Made by a program: the position numbers and the translations under genes. The notes under the pieces were generated by a model. That model did not search any database, was not told the origin of the DNA, and saw only the letters and a program-made list of their open reading frames with translations. DNA of 64,000 nucleotides from Roseitranquillus sediminis (GTDB lineage: Bacteria > Pseudomonadota > Alphaproteobacteria > Rhodobacterales > Rhodobacteraceae), in NCBI RefSeq assembly GCF_016918935.1, contig NZ_JAFFOB010000019.1, forward strand, positions 62,001 to 126,000, written 5' to 3'. Shown piece after piece: positions 19,023 to 26,663 of the stretch. Each line of letters opens with the position of its first letter. Position 1 is the stretch's first letter.

Positions 19023-20091
19023 ATGGCAAAGAGCGATGGACCACGACGCAGGATCACGCTCACCTTTGAGGGCAAGGAAGCCTTCGAACATGTCGACGAT
19101 CCGATCCACAAGGACCTCTCCGCCGTCGCTCGCTGGGGCAATGCACTCTTCTTCAGCTGCGACGAGAACGGCAGGAGTGGATCGGCTGACGCGCGAGGCG
19201 AACAACCGCAATTGGGGCAACCACGTCCACTTCGCGCTCGGCGAGCTGGTCGACCTCCCGGCGGGGCCCGGCGGCGAGATGGACATCGAGGGGCTCGACG
19301 CAAGAGACGGCTGGTTATGGGTGGTGGGATCCCACTCCCTCAAGCGCGGCAAGGCCGAGGGCAATTCGCAGGCAGGGCTGGAAGCGTTGGCGTGCATCGA
19401 GCGGGACCCGAACCGTGCATTCCTCGCGAGGATACCGCTGGTCGACACCGGCGACGGCCCGATGCCGGTGCGCCGGGACAGAGACCGGCGCCTCGCGCAC
19501 ATCAAGCTGCGGAAGAACAAGAGCGTACTGCGCAAGTGGCTGAGGAAGGACCCGCACCTCGCGCCGTTTCTGGACCTTCCTTGCAAGGAAAACGGGTTCG
19601 ACATCGAGGGAATTGCGGCGCGGGACCTCCGGGGTTGGATGGGCCTGCGCGGACCGGTCCTGCGTGGCTTGGCCGTGGTGCTCGGCTTCGAGATGAAGCT
19701 CAAGGGCGGAAGACGGCTCAAGGCCCGCCGGATCGAGGGCAAGCGACGCTATCGCAAGCACCTTCTGCCAGTGCGCGGGCAGGGGGTGCGCGACCTCGCG
19801 CTGGAGGGCGACGACCTGATCCTGCTGACCGGTCCGGCCATGGCGGGCGACGGCGCCGCCGCGATCTGGCGGTGGAGGGGAGGGGCCTTGGCCACGGCAT
19901 CCGGCTTGGTTGCGGGAGGCGATGTCGAAATGATCCGCGAGTTGCCCTACCGTGGCGTCGAGGATCATCCGGAAGGCATCGTGAGGTGGGACGACAGCCC
20001 CTGGATGGTGGTCTACGACAGTCCGGCGCAGGCGCGACTTGGGTCGGAGCCAGCCCGCGTCACCGCTGACATCTGGGCGCACCAGACATGA
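19023..20091 (+). pseudogene. DUF3616 family protein, frameshifted near the N-terminus
   Basis: The product would be about 355 residues of a DUF3616 protein (function unknown, beta-propeller-like). The ATG at 19023 has AGGAGG six bases upstream and starts a frame reading DPIHKDLSAVARWG...FFSCDENG. Near 19170-19180 the homologous reading moves by one base into the frame that contains VDRLTREANNRNWGNHVHF and continues to the TGA at 20089-20091 (FDIEGIA, GLRGPVLRG, DLILLTGP, HPEGI). One extra base in GGCAGGAGTGG explains it. Without the correction the gene is split into a roughly 50-residue start and a C-terminal frame with an unrelated beginning. Sequence error and real pseudogene are both possible. 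Confidence 0.75.
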
Positions 20092-20093
20092 GA

Positions 20094-20123
20094 AAGGGCA
20101 GCCGCGTTTATGCGGCTGCCCTT
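20094..20123. terminator. Strong bidirectional terminator hairpin
   Basis: Perfect 12-bp inverted repeat AAGGGCAGCCGC / GCGGCTGCCCTT around a 6-nt loop, 2 nt past the DUF3616 stop and about 40 nt from the end of the convergent VPLPA-CTERM gene. It serves both strands. Confidence 0.75.
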
Positions 20124-20160
20124 CAGCTTGTTCAGCAGCCGGTGGCTGCCAGCGGCGACC

Positions 20161-20784
20161 TCAGGCCTTGCGGCGCCGCGCGATGCCGCCGGCGAGGGCA
20201 AGGCCCGACACCAGGAGCAGACCGCCCGCCGGAAGCGGGATCGGCGCCAGGTTGAGACCGGCCAGCGCGTAGTCCGGGCGGCCAACCGAGTCGTTCGTGA
20301 ACGACGACGTGAAGGTGAAGACGCTGCCGCGCAGCCCACCCGCGAGCGACGCCTCGGCATAACCGGTGCCGGGGTAGCGTTCGAAGGCGCCGAACGTCAG
20401 GACGCCAGGAACATCGTCGCCGGTGACGATGGCGACTTCTTCCTCACGCGTGCTCGGCGACTCGAAGAGGTCGAGGAAGTAGATATCGCGGATGGTCACC
20501 GTCCTGTCGAAAGTGATCGTCACGATTTCGCCGAAGGAAATCTCGTCGTCGCCGACGCCGATACCATCCTTTTCAAGCGCGAGAGGCGCCAGAACCAGCG
20601 ACGCATCGCCATCGAAATTCTGACGCTGGTTCGCGGCGCGCGGCGAACCCGTCACGGTGTAGCCAACACCTTGGAACGTACCGGTCAACGAACCGGCGGC
20701 AGTAAAGTCGAGAATTGCGGCCGAAGCCATCCCCGGCAGGACGGCGAGTGCTGCCGCAGTCACGAGTTTCTTGATATTGAGCAT
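20161..20784 (-). CDS. VPLPA-CTERM sorting-domain exported protein
   Basis: A 207-residue secreted protein. It has a signal peptide (MLNIKKLVTAAALAVLPGMASA) and a C-terminal sorting tail with IPLPAGG, a hydrophobic helix, and a basic end ARRRKA, the rhodobacterial VPLPA variant of PEP-CTERM. Between them lies a beta-rich region with no enzyme motif (TITFDRTVTIRDIYFLDLF is the clearest conserved-looking stretch). Proteins with this tail are thought to be processed by an exosortase and delivered to the cell surface or extracellular matrix; no exosortase is in this window. The ATG at 20784 has GAGGGG six bases ahead. It is AT-richer than its neighbours, which is common for this family. Confidence 0.85.
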   Translation of the reverse strand: MLNIKKLVTAAALAVLPGMASAAILDFTAAGSLTGTFQGVGYTVTGSPRAANQRQNFDGDASLVLAPLALEKDGIGVGDDEISFGEIVTITFDRTVTIRDIYFLDLFESPSTREEEVAIVTGDDVPGVLTFGAFERYPGTGYAEASLAGGLRGSVFTFTSSFTNDSVGRPDYALAGLNLAPIPLPAGGLLLVSGLALAGGIARRRKA

Positions 20785-20965
20785 TTGGTACCCCTCACAA
20801 GTTATAGAGACGCTGCGAGGGCACCGGACAATTTCTTGCAACCAAGGCCACTCACAACCACTCCAGACCGGTAACACACTTCTGACCCGATCGGTTTCAG
20901 CAACGTGAACGAAGGGTTAACAGGATGCAAGCGTTGATTGCGATCGTACGCAGTCGAACGGAGAT

Positions 20966-21925
20966 TTAGGCGCGTCCCCGGCGGCGTCCGCCACGCCGCG
21001 AGGCACCCGCTGCGGCCGCAGTCGCGGCCTCTGCATAAGGCGTGCCGGCCTTTACGGCTTCGAGTACCCGTGCAAAGCCGATCCAAGCGGCGCCGTTGGC
21101 ATCGTTGTTCATCAGCAGGTTCGCCGCTCGGATGGCCTCCATCTCGACCGGCCGCGTCGGGTTCATGATTGCGCTGGTCATGCCCGAGGCGATGGCCATC
21201 GGCAGGAAGGCCGCATTCACTCCATGCCGGTTCGGAAGTCCGAAGGAGACGTTAGATGCGCCGCAGGTAGTATTCACGCCGAGTTCCTCGCGCAGGCGGC
21301 GTACGAGCGCGAAGACCTGGCGCCCTGCGGTCGCCATGGCGCCCACCGGCATCACCAGCGGGTCGACGACGATGTCGTGCGCCGGGATGCCATGGTCCGC
21401 CGCACGCTCGACGATACGCTTCGCCACGGCGAAGCGCACGTCCGGGTCCTCCGAGATGCCGGTATCGTCGTTCGAGATGGCCACCACGGGAACGTTGTAC
21501 TTGGCGGCGAGCGGCAGGACGGTTTCCATCCGCTCGTCCTCACCGGTGACGGAATTGACCAGCGGTCGCCCCTTCGCCACCTCGAGGCCTGCCTGCAGGG
21601 CTCCTGGAACGGAGCTGTCGATGACCAGTGGCACGTCCACCAGGCTCTGGACCAGCTCGATCATCGTCCGCATCAGCGGCGGCTCGGTCTCGTTCGGATT
21701 TGGGTTCGAGTTGTAGACCACGCCCGCATTGACATCGAGCGCCATGGCTCCGCAGGCAACCTGCTCCACCGCGTCGCGCTCGACCGTTGCAAAGTCGCCG
21801 GCCTCCAGATCCGCGGCAAGCTTCTTGCGCCCGGTCGGGTTGATGCGCTCGCCGATCACGCAGAAGGGCTGGTCGAAGCCGATGACGACGGTGCGGCTGG
21901 CGGATTCGATTACGGTTCGGGCCAT
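20966..21925 (-). CDS. Methyltetrahydrofolate:corrinoid methyltransferase (MeTr-type)
   Basis: A 319-residue cytosolic pterin-binding TIM barrel. Typical motifs are GERINPTGRKK near residue 26, DVNAGVVYN, VIDSSVPGAL, VNSVTGEDER, DDTGI, DPLVMPVG and GASNVSFGLPNR. The family moves the methyl group between tetrahydrofolate and a corrinoid protein, as in MtgA/AcsE or the MetH N-terminal part. In rhodobacters it serves demethylation of glycine betaine, trimethylamine-like or related methylated amines. No corrinoid protein or MttB/MtgB partner is in the window. The start overlaps the HAD gene's end by 16 nt, so the two are coupled. The C-terminus is Arg/Gly-rich. Confidence 0.9.
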   Translation of the reverse strand: MARTVIESASRTVVIGFDQPFCVIGERINPTGRKKLAADLEAGDFATVERDAVEQVACGAMALDVNAGVVYNSNPNPNETEPPLMRTMIELVQSLVDVPLVIDSSVPGALQAGLEVAKGRPLVNSVTGEDERMETVLPLAAKYNVPVVAISNDDTGISEDPDVRFAVAKRIVERAADHGIPAHDIVVDPLVMPVGAMATAGRQVFALVRRLREELGVNTTCGASNVSFGLPNRHGVNAAFLPMAIASGMTSAIMNPTRPVEMEAIRAANLLMNNDANGAAWIGFARVLEAVKAGTPYAEAATAAAAGASRRGGRRRGRA

Positions 21926-22632
21926 TCGGTCTGCCTTCCTTTGTCGAGGAGGTCCCAGAGAGCGGGGTCGGTGAAGTCGCCGATTGCGAGACCGGCACCT
22001 GCGGCCTCGAGCGCAGCGGCGTCAAGCGATGTGCGCAGCCCGACGACCCGCGCACCGGCCGCGCATGCCGACCGGATGCCCGACCGGCTGTCCTCGAAGG
22101 CGACGCAGCCCTCTGGCGCGACGCCGATGCGCCGCATCGCCGTGAGGTAGGGCAGCGGGTCGGGCTTGCCGCGCGCGCACTCCTCGGCGATGACGATGGT
22201 GTCGAAGCGCCCGGCGAGGCCGATCGCCGCCAGCATTGCATCGGCATTGATGCGCGGGGCGTTCGTCACCACTGCCGTCCGCAGCCGCCGCTGCGCCGCC
22301 CACTCCAGCAGGTCCGGCAGGCCGGGGAGCGGTTGCGCTCCGGCGGTGGCCAGGCGCCGTCGGAACTCGGCCTCCTTCGCGTCGGCGAGGGCAGGAGCGT
22401 CGCCGGACGGAAAGAGCGAGGCGAAGATCGCGGCGTTCATCCGTCCCTGGATCTCGGCATCATAGCGCGCCCGATCGATCCCGACGCCGTGCAGGCGACC
22501 AAGATCGGCAAAGACCTCGTAGTGGAGGTCGTCAGTCGCGAGGAGCGTGCCGTCGAGATCGAAGAGCAACGCCGCGAGTTCCAGCGAAGCTCCGCCCGCG
22601 ACGCGGCGTTGTATCCCGGCGCTCCCGCTCAT
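21910..22632 (-). CDS. HAD-IA family phosphatase / beta-phosphoglucomutase-like
   Basis: A 240-residue HAD hydrolase: motif I LFDLDGTLLATD, cap region, motif II VTNAP, motif III RGKPDPLPY, motif IV FEDSRSG. The Asp+2 of motif I and the general build fit a phosphatase or phosphosugar mutase of subfamily IA; the substrate is unknown. The ATG at 22632 overlaps the virulence-factor stop by 4 nt (ATGA), and a longer open frame upstream lacks domain content. Its constant company with the MeTr gene suggests a housekeeping role in that pathway (inference). Confidence 0.8.
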   Translation of the reverse strand: MSGSAGIQRRVAGGASLELAALLFDLDGTLLATDDLHYEVFADLGRLHGVGIDRARYDAEIQGRMNAAIFASLFPSGDAPALADAKEAEFRRRLATAGAQPLPGLPDLLEWAAQRRLRTAVVTNAPRINADAMLAAIGLAGRFDTIVIAEECARGKPDPLPYLTAMRRIGVAPEGCVAFEDSRSGIRSACAAGARVVGLRTSLDAAALEAAGAGLAIGDFTDPALWDLLDKGRQTEWPEP

Positions 22633-22934
22633 GTCGCGCGCGACCAGCCGCCATTCTCCACCAGCTCGCGCAGCCGCTCCACGTCGTGTTCCGCTTCCAG
22701 CCGGTCGGCCGCCTGTCGCGCCGCGACCTGCGGTTCGGCGGCATCGGCGGCTTCGGGAACGCGGCGCCATTCGCCAAGGTAGGCGTCGGAGCCGGCCAGC
22801 CCCGAGCGCATGGCCGCGCGGTCGATCGCCTGCTCGAAACGTTCCGCGAGGGGCAGCTTCACCGCCGAGCGACCGCGCCCGACGATCACCTGAGCCGGTA
22901 TGTCACGCCAGTAGACGATGGTGACGTCCGGCAT
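22629..22934 (-). CDS. Virulence-factor family protein (PF13769-like), C1-cluster partner
   Basis: A 101-residue soluble protein. The start MPDVTIVYWRDIPAQVI (ATG at 22934, behind GAGGAGGG) followed by VGRGRSAVKLPLAERFEQAID matches the small 'virulence factor' family; the open frame begins six codons earlier but without a ribosome site. Despite its name the family is found, as far as I recall, beside methylenetetrahydrofolate reductase and corrinoid methyltransferase genes in Rhodobacterales. It is the first gene of the three-gene minus-strand unit virulence factor-HAD-MeTr. The biochemical role is unknown. Confidence 0.78.
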   Translation of the reverse strand: MPDVTIVYWRDIPAQVIVGRGRSAVKLPLAERFEQAIDRAAMRSGLAGSDAYLGEWRRVPEAADAAEPQVAARQAADRLEAEHDVERLRELVENGGWSRAT

Positions 22935-23080
22935 CTCGGTCCCTCCTCGCATCCTGCGGGGGGCTTAGCCTCGCTGCGGTCGCGGGGCAAGGCGAGTGCA
23001 CCGGAGGATGCTGACGCTGCGTCGCTTGCGCAGATGCACCGGCGCACCTACAGTCGGTGCAACTCGAAATGGAGGGCGAG

Positions 23081-24196
23081 ATGCCGCCCAAGCGTCCCAA
23101 GGGTGCGGGCGCGATCCTGTTGCCGGTCGATCCGTCCGCGCCGCCGATTGCCGATCCGGCCGAGCTCTATGCGGCGCTCGACCTCGGCACCAACTCCTGC
23201 CGCATGCTGATCGCCCAGCCCAAGGGCAACCAGTTCCACGTCGTCGACAGCTTCTCCAAATCGGTGCAGCTCGGTCACGGGCTCGAGGCGTCGGGTCGGC
23301 TGGCGCGCGCCTCGATGCAGCGGACGATCCAGGCGCTGCGGATCTGCCGGTCGAAGCTCTACAAGCACGACGTGCGGCGCATGCGCCTCGTCGCGACCGA
23401 AGCCTGCCGACGTGCGCGCAACGGTGCGGACTTCCTTGGAATGGTCCGACGCGAGACCGGGCTCGATCTCGAGATCATCGAGCCCGAGGAGGAGGCGCGC
23501 CTCGCCGTCATCTCTTGCGCGCCGCTCGTCTCAACGCGGACGGAGCAGCTCCTCGTGGTCGACATCGGAGGCGGCTCGACCGAGCTCGTCTGGATCGACC
23601 TCACGCGGGTCCCGAAGCTCGACCGCCCGCGCGCCATCATGCGGCTGAAAAGCGGTTTCCTGCCCGAGAAGGGCTCGCCGTTTCCCGCCGCCCAAGTAGT
23701 CGACTGGATCTCCGTGCCGCTCGGCGTGGCAACCCTGCGTGACCAGTTCGACGACGTCACCGACGACGCGGCGCGCTTCGCGCTGATGAGCTGGTTCTTC
23801 GAGGAGAATCTGTCGGAGTTCAGCCCCTACGAGGCCGAGCAGACGCGGGAGGGGTTCCAGATCGTCGGCACGTCGGGCACCGTTACCACGGTCGCGGCGA
23901 GCCACCTGGGGCTGAGGCGCTATGACCGCAACAAGGTCGATGGGCTGCGCATGACATCGGACCAGATCGACAAGGTCATCCGCGACTACCTGTCGCTCGG
24001 CCCCGAGGGGCGGCGGAACGATCCGCGGATCGGCCGGGACCGCCACGCGCTCATCATGTCGGGCGCCGCGATCCTGCAGGCGCTCCTGCGGGTCTGGCCG
24101 ACCGATCGTCTTTCTGTCGCGGACAGGGGGCTGCGCGAGGGGCTGCTCTATTCGCAGATGTCGGCGGACGGCGTGCTCGAGGACGGGCCGTACTGA
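23081..24196 (+). CDS. Ppx/GppA phosphatase family protein
   Basis: A 371-residue ASKHA-fold enzyme hydrolysing inorganic polyphosphate and/or pppGpp. Phosphate-binding motifs are ALDLGTNSCRM near residue 40 and VVDIGGGSTELVW in the middle, with the Glu-containing EACRRARNG and GTSGTVTTVAA later. The start at 23081 is preferred because GGAGG lies six bases upstream; ATGs at 23057 and 23069 are less well placed. It shows the alphaproteobacterial short form without the C-terminal HD domain of E. coli Ppx. It is followed by a 6-bp hairpin at 24246-24260. Confidence 0.9.
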   Translation: MPPKRPKGAGAILLPVDPSAPPIADPAELYAALDLGTNSCRMLIAQPKGNQFHVVDSFSKSVQLGHGLEASGRLARASMQRTIQALRICRSKLYKHDVRRMRLVATEACRRARNGADFLGMVRRETGLDLEIIEPEEEARLAVISCAPLVSTRTEQLLVVDIGGGSTELVWIDLTRVPKLDRPRAIMRLKSGFLPEKGSPFPAAQVVDWISVPLGVATLRDQFDDVTDDAARFALMSWFFEENLSEFSPYEAEQTREGFQIVGTSGTVTTVAASHLGLRRYDRNKVDGLRMTSDQIDKVIRDYLSLGPEGRRNDPRIGRDRHALIMSGAAILQALLRVWPTDRLSVADRGLREGLLYSQMSADGVLEDGPY

Positions 24197-24245
24197 CTTC
24201 TCCGGGGGCCGCTTCCTCGGAGGCATCGAGCCCCGTCGGACGCGC

Positions 24246-24260
24246 GACGGACCTGCGGTC
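24246..24260 (+). terminator. Weak hairpin after ppx/gppA
   Basis: CGGACC-TGC-GGTCCG, 50 nt past the stop, without a T-run. The rest of the 281-nt gap before rlmE (24261-24477) holds no gene or RNA that I can support. Confidence 0.3.
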
Positions 24261-24477
24261 CGCCGGGCGCTTCGGCCGATCCGGCGCGACAAGGGCGGCG
24301 GGCGAATGCGCCGACATTCGGGCGTGGGGCCCACGGCGCGCCCACAGGCGCGTCCGTGCGCGGGCGAGGGGCTCGATGCCCTCAAGGACGCGCCCCTCCG
24401 TCGGGTCCGACGCGGGGTTTACCTGAGCCGCTCCGGCGCGCATCTAGCGGCGGCGGCATCGCAACGGATGAGACGTC

Positions 24478-25179
24478 ATGGCGAAGAAGACGAGTGGGCG
24501 CGGTCAGCGTGATCTGAGAGTCCAGGTCCGGACAGCCCGCGGACGCAAGCTGAGCTCGACCCGCTGGCTCGACCGGCAGCTGAACGACCCTTATGTCCGA
24601 CGCGCCAAGGCTAACGGCTATCGCGGCCGCGCCGCCTACAAGATCATCGAGTTGGATGACAAGTACCGTTTCCTCGTCCCGGGCGCGCGAGTCGTGGACC
24701 TCGGCTGCGCCCCAGGTGGCTGGAGCCAGGTGGCGGTGGAGCGGACGAACGCGCTCGGGGAGCGCGCGGGCAAGCCGCAGGGACGGGTCATCGGCATCGA
24801 CCTCAAGCCGGTCGATCCGATCGCTGGGGCAGAGCTGCACGTGCTCGACTTCCTCTCGGAGGCCGCCGACGCGCAGGTGCGCGCGTGGCTGGTCGGTCGC
24901 GCCGACGTTGTGATGTCGGACATGGCGGCCTCGGCCTCCGGCCACAAGCAGACCGATCACCTGCGCATCGTGGCGCTGTGCGAAGCGGCCGCGGAACTCG
25001 CGTTCGACGTGCTGGAAGAGGGCGGCACCTTCGTCGCCAAGGTGCTGGCGGGCGGCGCCGAGACCGGGCTGCAGACGCTCCTCAAGCAGCGCTTCGAGAA
25101 GGTTTCCAACGTCAAGCCGCCTGCGTCCCGCGCCGATAGCTCGGAGAAATTCGTCGTCGCGACAGGTTTCCGCGGCTAG
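24478..25179 (+). CDS. rlmE: 23S rRNA (uridine-2'-O-)-methyltransferase RlmE
   Basis: A 233-residue FtsJ/RrmJ enzyme that methylates U2552 in the A-loop of 23S rRNA using S-adenosylmethionine. Motifs: [13 protein letters not shown] (first catalytic Lys), SAM loop [14 protein letters not shown], catalytic Asp in DVVMSDMA, and catalytic Lys in FVAKVLAGG. The basic N-terminal tail (about 40 residues) is typical of alphaproteobacterial forms. It stands alone on the plus strand downstream of ppx/gppA, a frequent rhodobacterial arrangement. Confidence 0.95.
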   Translation: MAKKTSGRGQRDLRVQVRTARGRKLSSTRWLDRQLNDPYVRRAKANGYRGRAAYKIIELDDKYRFLVPGARVVDLGCAPGGWSQVAVERTNALGERAGKPQGRVIGIDLKPVDPIAGAELHVLDFLSEAADAQVRAWLVGRADVVMSDMAASASGHKQTDHLRIVALCEAAAELAFDVLEEGGTFVAKVLAGGAETGLQTLLKQRFEKVSNVKPPASRADSSEKFVVATGFRG

Positions 25180-25180
25180 C

Positions 25181-25666
25181 TCAGAGCGGGTGGCGCCCTG
25201 AGGTGGCGGCGCTTGGATCGTGGCGCACGATCATCTCGGCTAGTTCCTCGCGTTGGCGTTGCAACAGCTCGTTCACGTCGGCCGGCTGACCGCGGCGCAG
25301 CGCCTCGTTGTAGGCCTCGATCACGTGGCGCTCCCCGTCGATGAGCTGGGCGCGTGCGTCGCCGTCGCCCCGGCCAAAGAAGTCGCGCAGCCGGGCCACC
25401 CCCTCGTGCAGATAGATGGTGAACGAGCCTCCTTCGTCCGGCGGATGCCCATGGCGCGCCATCGCCATCGCAAGCTGGCGGTCGTGCTCGTCGTGCAGCG
25501 CCCGGAACTCCGCGAGGAGCGCAGCGAGGCCTGCGTCGGCTCTGTCGCCGAACGACTCGTCGGCGTTGCGGGCGTCGACGATCGCGGTGTGCAGTTTTGC
25601 GAGGGATTCCGGGTGCGGGTCCCCCTCCACCGGCTGGATCACGGGCAGTATCGTGCTGGTGCTCAT
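25181..25666 (-). CDS. DUF2383 (PA2169-type) four-helix-bundle protein
   Basis: A 161-residue, charged, soluble protein that is almost entirely helical. The order of segments LHTAIVDARNADESFGDRAD, FRALHDEHDRQL, LHEGVARLRDFFGRGD and GERHVIEAYNEALRR resembles the ferritin-like DUF2383 family, whose members are often stress-induced. The ATG at 25666 follows GAGGGAGGAC; the frame is open further upstream but antisense to ku. It is divergent from ku with an 87-nt shared promoter region, so co-regulation with DNA-damage or stationary-phase NHEJ is plausible but not shown. Confidence 0.72.
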   Translation of the reverse strand: MSTSTILPVIQPVEGDPHPESLAKLHTAIVDARNADESFGDRADAGLAALLAEFRALHDEHDRQLAMAMARHGHPPDEGGSFTIYLHEGVARLRDFFGRGDGDARAQLIDGERHVIEAYNEALRRGQPADVNELLQRQREELAEMIVRHDPSAATSGRHPL

Positions 25667-25753
25667 CTCGTCCTCCCTCGAATGCCGGCGGCCTATGCGG
25701 AACGCCCGCTGGTCCGGCCGCGTTCCGCAAGTAGAGGTCACGGAGGCACCGCA

Positions 25754-26662
25754 ATGGCATCGCGCGCCGTCTGGAAGGGTCAGCTGAGGCTGTCGCTCGT
25801 CTCGATCCCGGTCGAGATCCACTCTGCCACGCAGTCGGGCGCGAGGGTTAGCTTTCGCCAGATCCATGGTCCCTCCGGCAAGCGCGTGCGCTACGAGAAG
25901 GTCGTGCCGGGCGTCGGTCCGGTGGACAGCTCGGAGATCCTGAAGGGCTATGAGACCGGGGGCGACGAATACATCCTGCTCGAGCCCGAAGAGATTGACG
26001 AGATCAAGCTCGAGACGAAGAAGACACTGGAGCTGGTGCAGTTCGTCGGCGCCTGCGAAATCAGCCCACTCTGGTACGACCGGCCATACTACGTCGTGCC
26101 GACGGATGACCTTGCGGAGGATGCCTATCGCGTTGTGCGCGACGCTCTGCGCAAGGCCGACAAGGTCGGGCTGGGGCAGCTCGTGATGCGCGGGCGGGAG
26201 TATCTCTGCGCGCTGCGACCGTGCGGCGACGGACTTCTGCTCGAGACGCTCCACTACGCCGACGAGATACGCAAGGCGGACCCGCTGTTCTCGGGGATTG
26301 AGGACGATCCGGCCGACGAGGAGCTGCTGGCGGTGGCCACGCAGCTCATCGACCGCAAGACTGCGCCATTCGAGGCCGCTTCCTTCGAAGACCGCTACGA
26401 CAAGGCCCTGCGCGAACTGATCGACGCCAAGACGAAGTCCAAGAAGACGCGCCGCGTTGCGACGGGCGACAGCGGCGAATCCAAGCCCGCCGGCGGCGAA
26501 AACGTGGTCGACCTCATGGACGCGCTGAAAAAGAGCCTGCAATCCTCGGGAAAGGGCTCGAAGTCCTCCGGCAAATCGACGCGCCCCAAGGCGGCTGCGG
26601 GCGACAAGCCCGCGACCAAGTCGTCCGCGAAGCCCGCCGCGAAGAGCCGCAAGCAGGCCTGA
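25754..26662 (+). CDS. ku: Non-homologous end-joining protein Ku
   Basis: A 302-residue bacterial Ku. It homodimerises as a ring on double-strand DNA ends and recruits LigD. The core domain runs from the conserved start AVWKGQLRLSLVSIPV through KRVRYEKVVPG, LEPEEIDEIKLE and YYVVP to about residue 250. A Lys/Ser/Ala-rich low-complexity tail (about 250-302) follows, as is common for DNA-binding Ku extensions. The ATG has GGAGG nine bases ahead. It is separated from ligD by 1 nt, so the pair is one operon. Confidence 0.96.
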   Translation: MASRAVWKGQLRLSLVSIPVEIHSATQSGARVSFRQIHGPSGKRVRYEKVVPGVGPVDSSEILKGYETGGDEYILLEPEEIDEIKLETKKTLELVQFVGACEISPLWYDRPYYVVPTDDLAEDAYRVVRDALRKADKVGLGQLVMRGREYLCALRPCGDGLLLETLHYADEIRKADPLFSGIEDDPADEELLAVATQLIDRKTAPFEAASFEDRYDKALRELIDAKTKSKKTRRVATGDSGESKPAGGENVVDLMDALKKSLQSSGKGSKSSGKSTRPKAAAGDKPATKSSAKPAAKSRKQA

Positions 26663-26663
26663 C

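Noticed and set aside
18909-19742. Upstream extension of the ASKHA-ferredoxin gene (950 codons)
   Set aside because: The ferredoxin domain starts at 18908 with a ribosome site, and the extension is antisense to the DUF3616 gene.
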